A stretch of DNA of 22,468 nt from Gymnopilus junonius. Lineage: Eukaryota > Basidiomycota > Agaricomycetes > Agaricales > Galerinaceae. Each line of letters opens with the position of its first letter. The stretch's first letter is position 1. The notes beneath the pieces are model-generated. The model saw nothing but the letters and a program-made list of their open reading frames with translations, searched no databases and was not told the origin of the DNA. Of the stretch, positions 10,261-20,072 are shown one piece after another. The stretch is taken from NCBI GenBank assembly GCA_015501075.1, contig JADNYJ010000508.1, positions 1-22,468 on the forward strand. Direction: 5' to 3'. Position numbers and translations under genes: made by a program.

Positions 10261-11988
10261 GTCAGGGTTGGCCATTGCGGAATGACGAATCTACCTCATT
10301 CTTCAAGCCACTCCAGCGAGCTCAATCGCAGGTCTAAATGAGGGTGTAGTTGCTGACTCGTAGTATAGTATATCCTCCAAATATTCAAGCTCTTCAAGGT
10401 TCACAGTGATTGGCCAGCCAGGAGAAGAATGCAGTTGACAGAGGGCGACTCCTGGAAACGCGCTCTCTTCAGTCCGAGAAAGCTTATGTAATATGTCACA
10501 GCTTTTTCGGGGCAAGCACTGTTTGCCATTTTCTTCCGTGTCCTCGAAACATTTCCTTATCTTCCTCCACAGCTATGTATTTGGAAAATAGACCGAATGC
10601 GACTGCGTGTCCTCCTTGAAATTTTGACAATGTGTTCGCACCCCTTGGTGTCCCTCTGGTAGTCCCATTTTTCGGACACGCTCGGACGTGAACCTTCCCT
10701 TTTCATCACTCGCTGAACGGCATCCCTCACCACTTCCGACCAACGAACAAGACGCGTCGCATTTTTCATACCCCTCCACATAGGCCCAGCTACTCTCAGC
10801 TCAATTGTTAGAGCTATCAGCCGACCAATCATAGCTTGTCAGATATGTTCATTCGGTATCGGTAACCATTGCGAGTTTGGGGCTTGGAAGGCGGGACTTG
10901 GTGAAAGAGGTGAACGAGGCAGATATAACGGGTGCCCTGCTGCCCTAGTCTGCTTTTGGCAGCATCTCTCTCTGTCACACCAGTATGGAGGTAGGCCCGA
11001 GAAGTAGCGGGTGTGGAAGGATTCGTGGCGGAAGCTGCGCCTTAAAGCTTCTTTTGTTCGGGTTCTGCAAGCACCTAGTATGGGGAGGTGACTTTAACAG
11101 GGATGCACGACTTCACTCTCAGTCTGCCGACTGAATCTTCCTCCTTGAGAAGCCACCAGCTCGCCTTGCTGAGTTTCCGCCTGGTCCGCCCTTCAGCAAG
11201 TACATGACCCCGACCCCGCCCCTCAGAGCAGAGTTGCTGACGCTCCCGCTCGATCACTGCGCCTTTCTGTGATAGTATCGCAGAATGGCCTTGAAATCGG
11301 ACTGCGGACCTGATATCTCCAACTCACGCAGCTTGAAGCGACACTAAGGCAGTTGGAGCTGGACGCTGGGAATGATGGTCAGTAACTCCTCCAACTGGAG
11401 CACTGGCGTCATTTGACTTATATTGACTCGTGATTGTAGTGAACATCCTCCTCGGCCCCCTCGACCAGACAGACTCGCCAACAGTTCTTTATACAACTTC
11501 AGGTACCACAACATCCTCCCCAACCATCAATTCTCTCACGCAGACGATTACACTCTTTCTGGCCCTCTCAATTCGCCCGTCCAGTCGCTTAGCGCTTAAC
11601 CTTCACTCCATGCCGTCGCTGAGGCACGTTGGGCTGACCTCACTGTTGGGACAATCCATGACTTTTTCGTCAACATCCTAGAAGACAAGGTCTAGGAGGT
11701 CCTTTATTTGACGCCCTACGTCTGTTTTGGACGGCTGCTGGAGGCACTTGCATTCATGGAGGAAATGGCCGCTCGGGCGGCGGATTGGAACTTCTCACTC
11801 TCAACATTTCCTTCAAGGTCAACTTCTACACTCTCCCGAAGACCCACTACTGCACACTCTTCCGACCTCGTTTCCTTCTCGCACCTCCTTCTTTTTCATT
11901 AAAGAAAGTCAAATTACGAGCTGCATTATCCGGACCTCAGGCTCACTATAGAAATGAGCGTTCTGGTTACTGTCGGAGTAGGAGTTTC
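10261..11988. other. Stretch without a supported gene
   Basis: Short frames occur on both strands but none has a recognisable domain or a coherent intron-exon structure. Leucine-rich snippets such as LEATLRQLELDAGND (plus strand near 11330-11375) and GGLELLTLNISF (near 11780) hint at decayed F-box/LRR sequence. A minus-strand frame at 10303-10515 contains ITVNLEELEYLEDILYY, which looks protein-like but is unassigned. By eye the stretch is more GC-rich than the flanking arrays. Confidence 0.4.
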
Positions 11989-12138
11989 AGTCCCAACTAC
12001 AAGGCAAAAAATGCTTGGGCTTCGCCTGATCTTGCGGGGAGCTTTACGCAATTGGTCGATGTTCTCAAGAACGATATTCATCTGGGACCCCTGGTGAGGA
12101 GTGGGTTGGGTTGGTTAGGGTTGTCGCTGTGGGTGGCG
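11989..12138 (+). pseudogene. F-box-like fragment, copy 2
   Basis: This lies within a longer open frame (11785-12306). The recognisable part is SFTQLVDVLKNDIHLGPLVR, parallel to the fragment at 10109-10260 and to the post-F-box segment of the full-length genes. Both fragments begin with PNY.AK. No F-box head or family tail is joined to it in frame. I read it as a decayed, duplicated fragment. Confidence 0.4.
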
Positions 12139-14159
12139 AAGCGGGCCGAGTCGGAGTTGATCGGAAGGGAGGCGAGGTATGGGGTTGTGGATGAATCGAC
12201 GACTTGCTGCTCGTTGCAAGGCTTCACTCCCTTCACGGGCGGAAATTTATCCTGCTATGCAACACGTCCCTTGTCATCCACACCCACTTTTGCGATGCGA
12301 TGCTAGCGTTGTTTATGGAGAATTGGACGGTGGACGCCTTCTGCTTTTGGATCATCCCATCTGTGGAGTGGGGAGGGTGTGCGACACGATGTGACGCGAC
12401 TGGACGCGTTTTCCCCTCTATTGATATCGGACCCTCGACCACAGTGCATGTGCAGCCTTCAGACTTCGAAATGCCAGGGTCAACCTCTGCTTTGAAAAGC
12501 TTTACCTCCAACCCTTCAGCTCCTCGATTGAATCCTCGGAATTTGCGCCACGTGCCTAGCCCAGCCTCCTTTCTTAAACCTTCAAATTTCATGCATATTT
12601 CAAGCTCATTTTTGAGGGTGTCGATGCAAGTAGGCCATGACGTCGTCCTCATTGACGTTCTGTGATATTATATTCCTCTGGATGGAGAAGACGCGGCGGG
12701 ACGTGGTCGTCCACCTTTACCTGTGGCTGTGCTATGGTGGAGTCAGGGCTCGATAGAGAGCATTGGGTTTTGTCAGCTGCGAAGATCAGAGTTCGAGCCC
12801 TCGAGTCAAAATACAACAGCGGCAACCTCGACGTCGTCTATTACGGCCTTCCTTATCGTCGCTCATCCCCCTTGTGCAGTTTATTGTCTTCTTTCAATGT
12901 TGGCTCGTCTGTGGCGATGTTACATGTTACTTATGTCACGTGTCAGGGGTCACACCATTTCCCGTTCTCCCCTTTATGCAAGATGTTCCCAGTATCTTTA
13001 TCAGAGCTCGTGGACCGAAGACATTGTTACGGAAGTTGCTACGTCGTCCCCTTCGTGCCGCGCCCTTGTTTACGATTATGGTGTTATCCAACGGATGCAT
13101 TCTCAACGACAGTTTTTGCCACTTGTCATTCTCATTCCTCGCCGTCGGGAATCCATATCCCTCGTCGTCAGATGTGTACTCTTGAAGTTCAAAAGAGACC
13201 TCAGTGGAGCTGGCGTTAGTCGTAGTGCCAATGACTTCTGAAAGCCTATACTTTCTGTGCATTCTACCTCCCGCCACTTGCCAACTGCTTGAAGGTCCTT
13301 CAGAGGCAGTTCAATGTGGTCGAGATTGGGTCTACGACGACCGCTGGCGACGTTCTTTCTATGATGGATGCTCAAGGTCTGCCACTTTCGGCGGATGGAT
13401 GTCTTTGAAGTTACTAAGGACTTTGGCATTGGTGTGTATTTCTATTCTGTCTGTTAATATGTATCACTCACTTCTACTTCGTCGTAGAACGGCCTTTACT
13501 TAGCCATGGGCTGCCAGTTGAATGTGCTCGTTTTCATCTCCTTTATTTCAGCCGATGGAATTTGCTTCTCTCTCTGGTGCAAGTAGCAGGTACGCTTCCG
13601 AGGAAGATAGGATGATGACGATTATGTGCCACTTGCACAGCGGATTCTTGGTGCCTTGGATGCACCGAATAACATCAGGCTTCGGTTATAGGGAAGGAAC
13701 GAAAAGCGGGAAAGGGAGAAGGCGATGAGGGAGAATAAAGATTAGACGGGAAGGAGGGAGGTGGGATACGTTGAGAGCCTGTGGAGATGGCACTAGCTCT
13801 GGAATGAACGTTATGGGTGGCTGAAGATCGCAAGATGCTGTATTGCATACCGCTACTGCTGCCGCCGCTGATCTTCAGCCCAAGGCAAGACAGGTGACGC
13901 CGATAAGTGTGCAGCTATCCGACAAGATATCGTCTCCTGACTCTCCTCTGTACCAACAAAACGTTCGGTCGAATGTTCCTCCACAGCAGCTGCAGCAGCA
14001 TGGTCTGTCCATACCCTGTTGAAGGCAATTTCATGGCCCTCTGTTGATTAGCAATGGCAACCGCAGGTCACTAGGCGGACCACTTCTCCAAGTACTTCCG
14101 TCAACCTCCGCGACTCTAGTTCGTGATCACAGCAAGATGGTTAGAGACCCCAATCTTCA
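12139..14159. other. Stretch without a supported gene
   Basis: Several overlapping frames of 100-185 residues occur on both strands (for example 12662-13219 plus and 12936-13277 minus). None has a recognisable family, consistent splice sites or a clear start, and they overlap each other, so I do not call them. A minus-strand snippet near 12605-12660, NEDDVMAYLHRHPQ, resembles a motif of other basidiomycete F-box proteins and may be a further relic. An inverted repeat (GGCTGAAGATC at 13819-13829 with its complement at 13870-13880) is present but expected by chance at about this frequency. Confidence 0.4.
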
Positions 14160-14489
14160 CTGACCATTTACGCCTCCCTTGATGCTGCCTCTTGTAACAT
14201 AACCTCCTGTGACTTTGCTCGATCTTCTTCTACCACTGCACCTCCAATCAGCAGCACCTTCCTCGAGATTTCCGCCAGATGTCGTCTTGCTTTTTCAAAT
14301 GTGCATCTTAAAATCGAGAGCTTGGGACACGAACCAGTTCAAAACGACCTGGAGCTTAAAGTTATCGGCGTGACCCCCGCAACTCTGGCGTACATCCTAG
14401 ACAAAACCGATGGTTTTAGAAGATGGAGTGAGAGAGGGTGTCGTTATTATACAATGGTTATTAGGCATTGTTCAGGAACTTCGTATTAG
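14160..14489 (+). pseudogene. C-terminal fragment of an array F-box gene
   Basis: The frame is open from about 14145 to the TAG at 14487. It reads RLAFSNVHLKIESLG, then TLAYILDKTDGFRRWSERGC, matching the family C-terminus (SRIKSIKLPVQQF and ILNRNEDLKKLKEKGI in the copy at 14655). There is no ATG in a sensible place, and I see no F-box head in the bases upstream. It is the 3' end of a lost copy, 165 bases before the next family member. Confidence 0.55.
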
Positions 14490-14654
14490 ACTATTAGTAG
14501 GCCTTTATCATCCCCCCGCTGATCATCAATCATCAATGGCATGGCATTTGCCTCCGCTCGGGGTCGATGCTGTGTGTTGCTACGAAGCCATGGAGATAAC
14601 AATATAGACGTCTGGCTTGCTCATCGAACTCTATAACCACCATTGACCAACTAG

Positions 14655-15207
14655 ATGACCACCTCCCTCTTTCTCGCAAACGAGTTACTGGATCTCATTC
14701 TTAGCCATATCGACAGTTCGTCACAAGGCGGTCGAAAAACCCTTGCCGCATGCTCTAGTTCATCTCAAGCTCTTTCCACTATATCCAGAAAATATATTCA
14801 TCGAGACATAGTGCTTCTTTATCAACCCATCCGCGGACCATGACTTCGTTTTTATTCACTCTATTCTAGGAACGTTACTGTCTTCTTCACACATTTCCTC
14901 AATGCTTCAACTCAACATGGTATTTACTGCCATTGACGTACCAGACCTTAGGACTCGCCTCGCTATTTTACCGTGGTCACAACTGGTCTGCGCTCTTGAG
15001 GATGGCCCTGCTTCCTCTCGAATAAAATCCATCAAGCTCCCGGTCCAGCAATTCAGTAGTATTAAACAAGGCCCAGTCTTACTTCCCCTTTCAAAGCTTA
15101 CTGCGATCTTGAACCGAAATGAAGATCTGAAAAAATTGAAAGAGAAAGGTATCTTGTCGTATGATAATGCCCATCAAAACTTTGTCTTGCCAGATGACAG
15201 CTCCTAG
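14655..15207 (+). pseudogene. Compact F-box derivative with a frameshift at the junction
   Basis: The ATG at 14655 opens a 62-residue frame that is a complete F-box head (FLANELLDLILSHIDSSSQG, then ISRKYIHRDIVLLY), ending at a TGA at 14841. In another frame, from about 14839, the family C-terminal half follows directly: DFVFIHSILGTL, LAILPWSQLVCALED, and the tail ILNRNEDLKKLKEKGILSY, to the TAG at 15205. DFVFIHSIL corresponds to DFAFIDSMI in the gene at 8080, so the middle has been deleted and the join is out of frame. The only candidate intron (14811-14869) does not restore frame. It could still make a 62-residue F-box-only peptide. This is a second derivative of the type seen at 7009, with a different junction. 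Confidence 0.7.
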
Positions 15208-15345
15208 TCAATCATATATGGAGCACTCCGAGTAGATATACGCAGCGTTGAGCTCCCCAGGTTCACGACAAGCAGCGGGTCCTCTAGCTTCAGAACTGAG
15301 AGGTGCGTTGGAAGGCACTGTGTTCGCCATAGGTATATAACTCAT
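15208..15345 (-). CDS. Possible small protein, 45 residues
   Basis: The ATG at 15345 has a good context (TTTACCATGAG) after a pyrimidine- and CA-rich leader. The frame reads MSYIPMANTVPSNAPLSSEA and ends with YSECSIYD at the TGA at 15208. It has no recognisable family, signal peptide or membrane segment. Its stop codon directly abuts the TAG of the F-box derivative on the other strand. It may be a chance frame; codon third positions look ordinary for coding sequence, which is weak support. Confidence 0.3.
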   Translation of the reverse strand: MSYIPMANTVPSNAPLSSEARGPAACREPGELNAAYIYSECSIYD

Positions 15346-15547
15346 GGTAAATGAGTGGAATAATGTGGTGTGGTATAAGTTGGATAGCAGAAGGGCCTGC
15401 CTGAAAGCGAGGACGAGCAAGGGAGAAAAAAAGTTGGACAGATCGATTTAGTGGACCAAAGAGGTGTATGACTACGTAGTACGCTCATTCTACAGTTGTC
15501 CTCATACAATTACAATCCAGAGAATAACAAATTCTTTACATCGGCGT

Positions 15548-18222
15548 TCAAACCCCACCACCACTCTTTTCAACAGGTATAATCATCCTCTTCCTCGAAC
15601 TCTTTGGAGGCGATGGTGCAAACATAATTTCTTTCAAATTTCCTGAGATCTAGAAGAAGGATAATGATAATGATAAGTTCGCAATCTGCGGCCCAGAGTG
15701 GAAGAAGATAACCAACCTCAATAAATTCGTCAAAATTGAACTCGACCTGTCCAGTCAATCCAGCCTCGTTCAAAACATAATCGAGCTCCTTCTCTGAAAC
15801 CTCCGCATATCCCGGCACATCCTTCAAAACATCTAAAACCTCGTTCAAGTGAACCTTCTCTTCCGCCGCATTCTTATGAGCAACAAACGCGTTCCGTATG
15901 GCGGATATCTCTCCCGGCTCAAACTTTGACCGACCAGACGCAAAGCCCTCAGCTGGTGTGACCTCAGCCGTTTTGCCAGGTCTGACGGTGTTTGCGACAG
16001 CGATACAAGCGTCCCAGAGACCCGTTTGTACCTTCTCCCAGGTACCCCTTGGGATGGGTCTTGGCCTGTGAGTGGCCACGTAAGCAGGCGACAAACCCAT
16101 ACTGCCAAAGAAGTTCACAGCCTTATCGATCTGCCTCTGTCGCTCAGAGAGAGACCAGCCAAGTTCTTCAGCCATGATATCGACGACTTGGGGGAGAGCG
16201 TCCAAGGCCAAACGAGCATTGAGGAATGAGAGGCGGGTGCGGCGGGCGAGAACGTCGATTGCTGTCAGGGCATATTCGTGTCGGACTGCATAGCGCACTT
16301 CAGCGTCGATGACTAGGGGAGGCAAGTCGGAGATGAGATGGTTGACGTTAAGTAGAAGTAAAGTCAAGACAAACTTGGGTATTGAGACACCAGACGTTTG
16401 CCATACAAAGGCCAAGAGAGACCAGTGGGTTCAGCAAGCGAACAGACGGTCCAGGCCCTGTCCCCGTAGTTTTCGGAAAGGTGTTTTGCCACATGTGTCT
16501 CGAGGCCGTACTACAGAATGGTCCAGTAAGCCAAAGTATTATGGTCAAGAAAGATCCAAGCAGACCGTCTGAATAAGCCCAATGAACATATTCCGACTCC
16601 ATCCCTCGCTGCCGACCAACCGTAAACTTTGAGTGACGCACCCGTTCTTAGGCTTCAACCCAAAGGTCTTGATAGCCTCATCCACCGTCTCCTCAGCCAT
16701 AGCACGATATGTCGTCCATTTCCCGCCAGCAATCGTCACCAGCCTGCTAGGGCTGACGTTGATCATATGATTCCTGACCAACCCCTCCGTCTTTTCCGCA
16801 CTGGGATCTCGCACCAGAGGCCTTAACCCGCTCCATGCGCTGAGGACGTCGCCGCGGCGTACTTTGATGTCAGGAGACAAGTACCGGCGGACTTCCTCGA
16901 GCAGCCAGCGGATGTCTTCCTCTGAGGCTTCTGGGTCGCGTGTCACTTTGGCTGGTGTGTCAGTTGTTCCGGCGATGGTGTTGCCTTGCCATGGGAGGAA
17001 GAAGATGACACGTCCGTCAGAGGTTGCTGGGTCGAGTAATCCCATTTTGCGGGGCGAGTAGTAATTTGGCAGCGTGATATGAACTCCGGATGATGGTTGA
17101 ACTATAGGTTCATGATTAGGGTTGTCAAGTAAGAGAAGGGCGTCCGTGAATGGTCCAGTTGCGTTGATGATACCCTTACCACAATGACAGATTAGCGTCA
17201 GTATAAGCTTGCTGCAGCGAAAAGTGAGCAATACCTTAGCTTTGATATTCCATTGTTCGCCGGTAAGATTATCTTTGACCCTGACGCCGTTGAGTTTTCC
17301 GTTCGAATTCTTATGCAGTTGTGTAACTTCGCAGTAGTTAACCACGGTAGCTCCGAGCTTCACGGCAGTCATGATGAGCGCCATGTTCATGCGAGAATCG
17401 TTATGCTGTCCTAGTCCAAGGTCAAAACAATACTCAATTTCGGACGTTGAAGGTATGCTTACCATCGTAGTAGACCAATGCGCCAACCAGACCGTCCGAT
17501 TTGAGCATAGGGAAGGTCTCCAAGGCTTTGCCTTTGCTCATGAGGTATGACGTTTCCATATTTTCTTTCCCAGCCAAGATGTCGTACATCTTGCAGCCGG
17601 CCAAGTAGTACGGTACCTGCCAGTACTTGTAGATGGGCAACATGATGGGGAGCATCTCGGAGAGGTATGGCGCGATATGTAGGAATGTTCGGCGTTCATA
17701 GAGGCTTCACGAACTAGCTTGTATTGATCATAGTCCAGCTCGAAGACAGCCTTCTGCAGGTATCGGACGCCACCATGTACGAGCTTGGTTGATTTTGAGG
17801 ATTTCCTACGCGAAATAAGGCTCGTCAGCACCGATCGATATCTAGATGGATCTGTTGACACCGTACCAGAACTGAAGTCATCCCGCTCCACAAGAGCTAC
17901 CTTTAAACCTCTACTCGCCGCATCAACGGCGCATCCAGCACCCGTAGCACCCCCACCGACAATAAGTAGGTCAAACTCCTCTCCTTCCACCGGCTGTCCG
18001 CCCTTTGTCAGAGCGGTGATGGAACCAGAAGCCTTGAGCTGTCTCAACAGTTCCGCCCGTGATGGTGGGGTCCATGGGGGTGGTGGCCGCCTGGTCGTCA
18101 CAGTAGGTACAGATAGGCCGGGCCCGAGTTCAGATACCAATACCCGCCTCCAAAAGAAGTGCGGTTCCTCCTGTTGCGTAAGCCAAGGTCCGCCTTGAAA
18201 AGACCTTGCTGAGGATCGTCAT
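15548..18222 (-). CDS. GUT2: Mitochondrial FAD-dependent glycerol-3-phosphate dehydrogenase, frame-broken
   Basis: The enzyme oxidises glycerol-3-phosphate to dihydroxyacetone phosphate at the inner mitochondrial membrane and passes electrons to ubiquinone. Exons (minus strand): 18222-18144, 18090-17860, 17805-17463, 17410-17235, 17174-16566, 16510-16375, 16312-15717 and 15649-15548. The introns are 52-67 nt. The N-terminus ([16 protein letters not shown]) looks like a mitochondrial presequence. The FAD-binding motif is [18 protein letters not shown]. Family signatures are [15 protein letters not shown] and [18 protein letters not shown]-terminal EF-hand-like region ([24 protein letters not shown]) is followed by [11 protein letters not shown] one-base deletion near 17700-17706 breaks the frame between KLVREA and [13 protein letters not shown]. 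The exon 1/exon 2 phases also disagree by one base. Intron 2 (17806-17859) needs a weak donor and adds two residues to a conserved motif. Corrected length would be about 755 residues. Identity is certain; intactness is not. Confidence 0.93.
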
Positions 18223-18931
18223 GTCGCCACGATTCAGCGTCAGAGACGAATCCGGACACGTATAGGGATGTATTACGCAAATATACGATAGATATGCAAT
18301 CTGCGAGTTCTAAGTTAACTCAATGTTCTATTAATATTTGCTTGTTCTAGTGAACGTGCGTTAACCCACCTCGGAAAATGTACAATCAGTCAGATTGGAA
18401 GCCTTTTCGAGAACTGTGCCTCAAAAGATCTCCCGAGACGCAAATATGAGAGAAATAAGGGATTTCTCCGTACAGACTTCGAGGAATGGTGGTGGTAAGT
18501 GAAAAAGAAGGGTAGCGACCTCCATGAATCATCTCCGTTATATCACAAGGAGTGCACGACGTGGTTCCAGGATAATTTCCCTTGCTCGGTCCGGTCGGTC
18601 CGTCACCCATCCTTTCGGGACGTGTATGTTCAAGAGGATTGATCGCGGTTCTCTCCTTCCTCCCTTCTCATTTTTCATTCTGTTTGAGAGGGGCTGAATT
18701 CTCGAAGAACTCAGTTCGCTCTAATTATCATAATTGTACCGCTTTGTCCCGTATGTAATCAAATAGATGTCAGGTGCGTTCGTGAATCGGAGTCATGCAA
18801 ACAGAACGCTCAACTGTAAATCAGACTGTCATTTTTCACTGGGCAACGGTATCACTGGCTTGTTCGAGATGGCCAGTAGATCATTCTGATTCTACATTTA
18901 CTATACACTATTCACGCTGTACCTAGCCAGG
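18223..18931. other. Intergenic: GUT2 promoter and 3' side of the secreted-protein array
   Basis: No gene is supported. The part next to 18222 should be the GUT2 promoter and leader. It is AT-rich at 18270-18350, but I see no clear TATA box at a standard distance. A minus-strand frame at 18386-18610 has no recognisable content. The last 200 bases are probably the 3' UTR of the secreted-protein gene ending at 18932. Confidence 0.45.
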
Positions 18932-19177
18932 CTAGCCTCGATTTCCGATACCCTCAAAAGTGCCACTGTTGGAAAAGCCTCCACCTGTATTGAGGGTGCC
19001 TCCATTGGTACCTGAGCTGGTAACACCTCCACTGCCTATACCAACGTTGCTCGCGAAGCCGCTCGTACTTCCGGCCGTGATTGGGTTGAATCCGTCTTCG
19101 ATGGACTGTACTGGTGCTGCGAAGACGCCTATGACGGACATGGCAAGAAGGACCGCCAAAGAAAAGATAATCTTCAT
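18932..19177 (-). CDS. Small secreted Gly/Ser/Thr-rich protein, array member 1
   Basis: 81 residues. The ATG at 19177 is preferred over one six codons upstream because that one falls inside the inferred 5'UTR intron (19183-19243). Residues 1-20 are a signal peptide (MKIIFSLAVLLAMSVIGVFA) with predicted cleavage before APV. The mature part is about 60 residues, acidic at first (QSIEDGFN), then Gly/Ser/Thr/Asn-rich without cysteine, ending FEGIGNRG. A TATA box lies 120 bases upstream of the ATG. The signal peptide, AP junction, ED.G motif and Gly-rich tail are shared with the three genes to the right. Known fungal parallels are small secreted and cell-wall proteins, but I recognise no named family. 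Confidence 0.75.
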   Translation of the reverse strand: MKIIFSLAVLLAMSVIGVFAAPVQSIEDGFNPITAGSTSGFASNVGIGSGGVTSSGTNGGTLNTGGGFSNSGTFEGIGNRG

Positions 19178-19182
19178 TGCTC

Positions 19183-19243
19183 CTGCGATGAGCATGCAAA
19201 GTCAGGAAAGCATAAGTATTTCGGTTACTTTGGTTCTTCTCAC
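19183..19243 (-). other. 5'UTR intron, secreted-protein gene 1
   Basis: The donor is ACG|GTGAGA, a branch-like CTGAC is present, and the acceptor is ATCGCAG. The length is 61 nt and it ends five bases before the ATG at 19177. Introns in the same position precede array members 2 and 3. Confidence 0.65.
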
Positions 19244-19296
19244 CGTCGTTAGAGTGTAATAGGTGCTCTGAGGCCCTACTCTCGACTGACAGGCCT

Positions 19297-19302
19297 TTTA
19301 TA
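19297..19302 (-). promoter_or_regulatory. TATA box, secreted-protein gene 1
   Basis: The minus strand reads AGTATAAAAGG. Members 2 and 3 carry AGTATAAAAAG and CGTATAAAAGA at the same distance from their start codons (120-141 bases). Confidence 0.7.
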
Positions 19303-20072
19303 CTTATGAATTGGTCCCATTAATGTATCCGTAAACAAAAGTAAGCAGTTTCTGAACCGAATAACTGGTGACCTTGGTCGCTTACGGCGCAATCATTTTA
19401 GCGCTTTGCTACATCGCATATGTTCTGGTGTGTTCTGATGTTTCACAGCACCAGAGTCCTGGCGAGAATCAACGTTGATAAACTCTATTTGCATCGCGTA
19501 GATAATCCCACGCCCCTCTACCCCTTTTGCTACGAGCAGGGTATTTATCAAATTTTGGTCGCAGCAATGAAGATGAAGTTGGACGTTATATAGTAATAGA
19601 GACAATTATTCTGGTGTGTTGGGTTTGACCGACGAAAAATACGAAGCCTACTGACGACCGTTTGGCCATATTTCCTATCTTACTGCACTAGCGGATACTG
19701 GCGGATACTGGCTAGTCACTCCAACCAGCTGGAGCCCAAGCCATATCTCTGAGGCGCCAGAAAATTATAAACTGCAGCAAACGTATGTATAATCAGTCAG
19801 CGCTTATAATTATTCCTTGATTCATCATGCTAGGCCCTAGACTAGTGTTCGCTTACTCAACGGAACTGATGAAAAATAAATGGATGCCAGAAATAGAGTA
19901 AAAAGTATGCAGTTTCTGCACAATCACTTACTTGATGGCTGAATGGTCTGTTATCATAGGCTTATTGGGTCAAACAGCTTGTCGAATATCCCGAAACTAC
20001 ACCGTCACAAGCCTCGTGGAACGATTGATTGAATTTCTAAATCGTAAACAAACAAAATCTTCGCGACATCTA
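19303..20072. other. Intergenic region of the array, with upstream boxes of gene 1
   Basis: It contains the box GTTCTGGTGTGTTCTGATG (19422-19440) and GAATCAACG (19466-19474). Both recur upstream of gene 2 with nearly the same spacing (44 versus 43 bases). A further ATTCTGGTGTGTTGGG occurs near 19609. A perfect tandem duplication of a 10-mer, GCGGATACTG twice, lies at 19691-19710. No gene is supported; a plus-strand frame at 19932-20174 overlaps gene 2 and is probably chance. Confidence 0.5.

Noticed and set aside
12776..12812. A tRNA B-box-like motif (AGTTCGAGCCC)
   Set aside because: No matching A box at the right distance and no cloverleaf arms could be formed around it.
12662..13241. Long overlapping plus-strand frames (172-185 residues)
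   Set aside because: Three frames overlap over the same bases, none shows a known domain or sensible splicing, and their composition looks like chance translation of a GC-richer stretch.
12936..13429. Minus-strand frames of 108-113 residues
   Set aside because: They overlap each other and the plus-strand frames, and have no recognisable motif; left as unassigned.
13819..13880. 11-base inverted repeat with 40-base loop
   Set aside because: An inverted repeat this long with a short loop is expected about every two windows of this size by chance; no flanking element features.
16348..16641. Minus-strand 97-residue frame within GUT2
   Set aside because: It is a shadow frame over a GUT2 intron and exons; the GUT2 frame explains the sequence.
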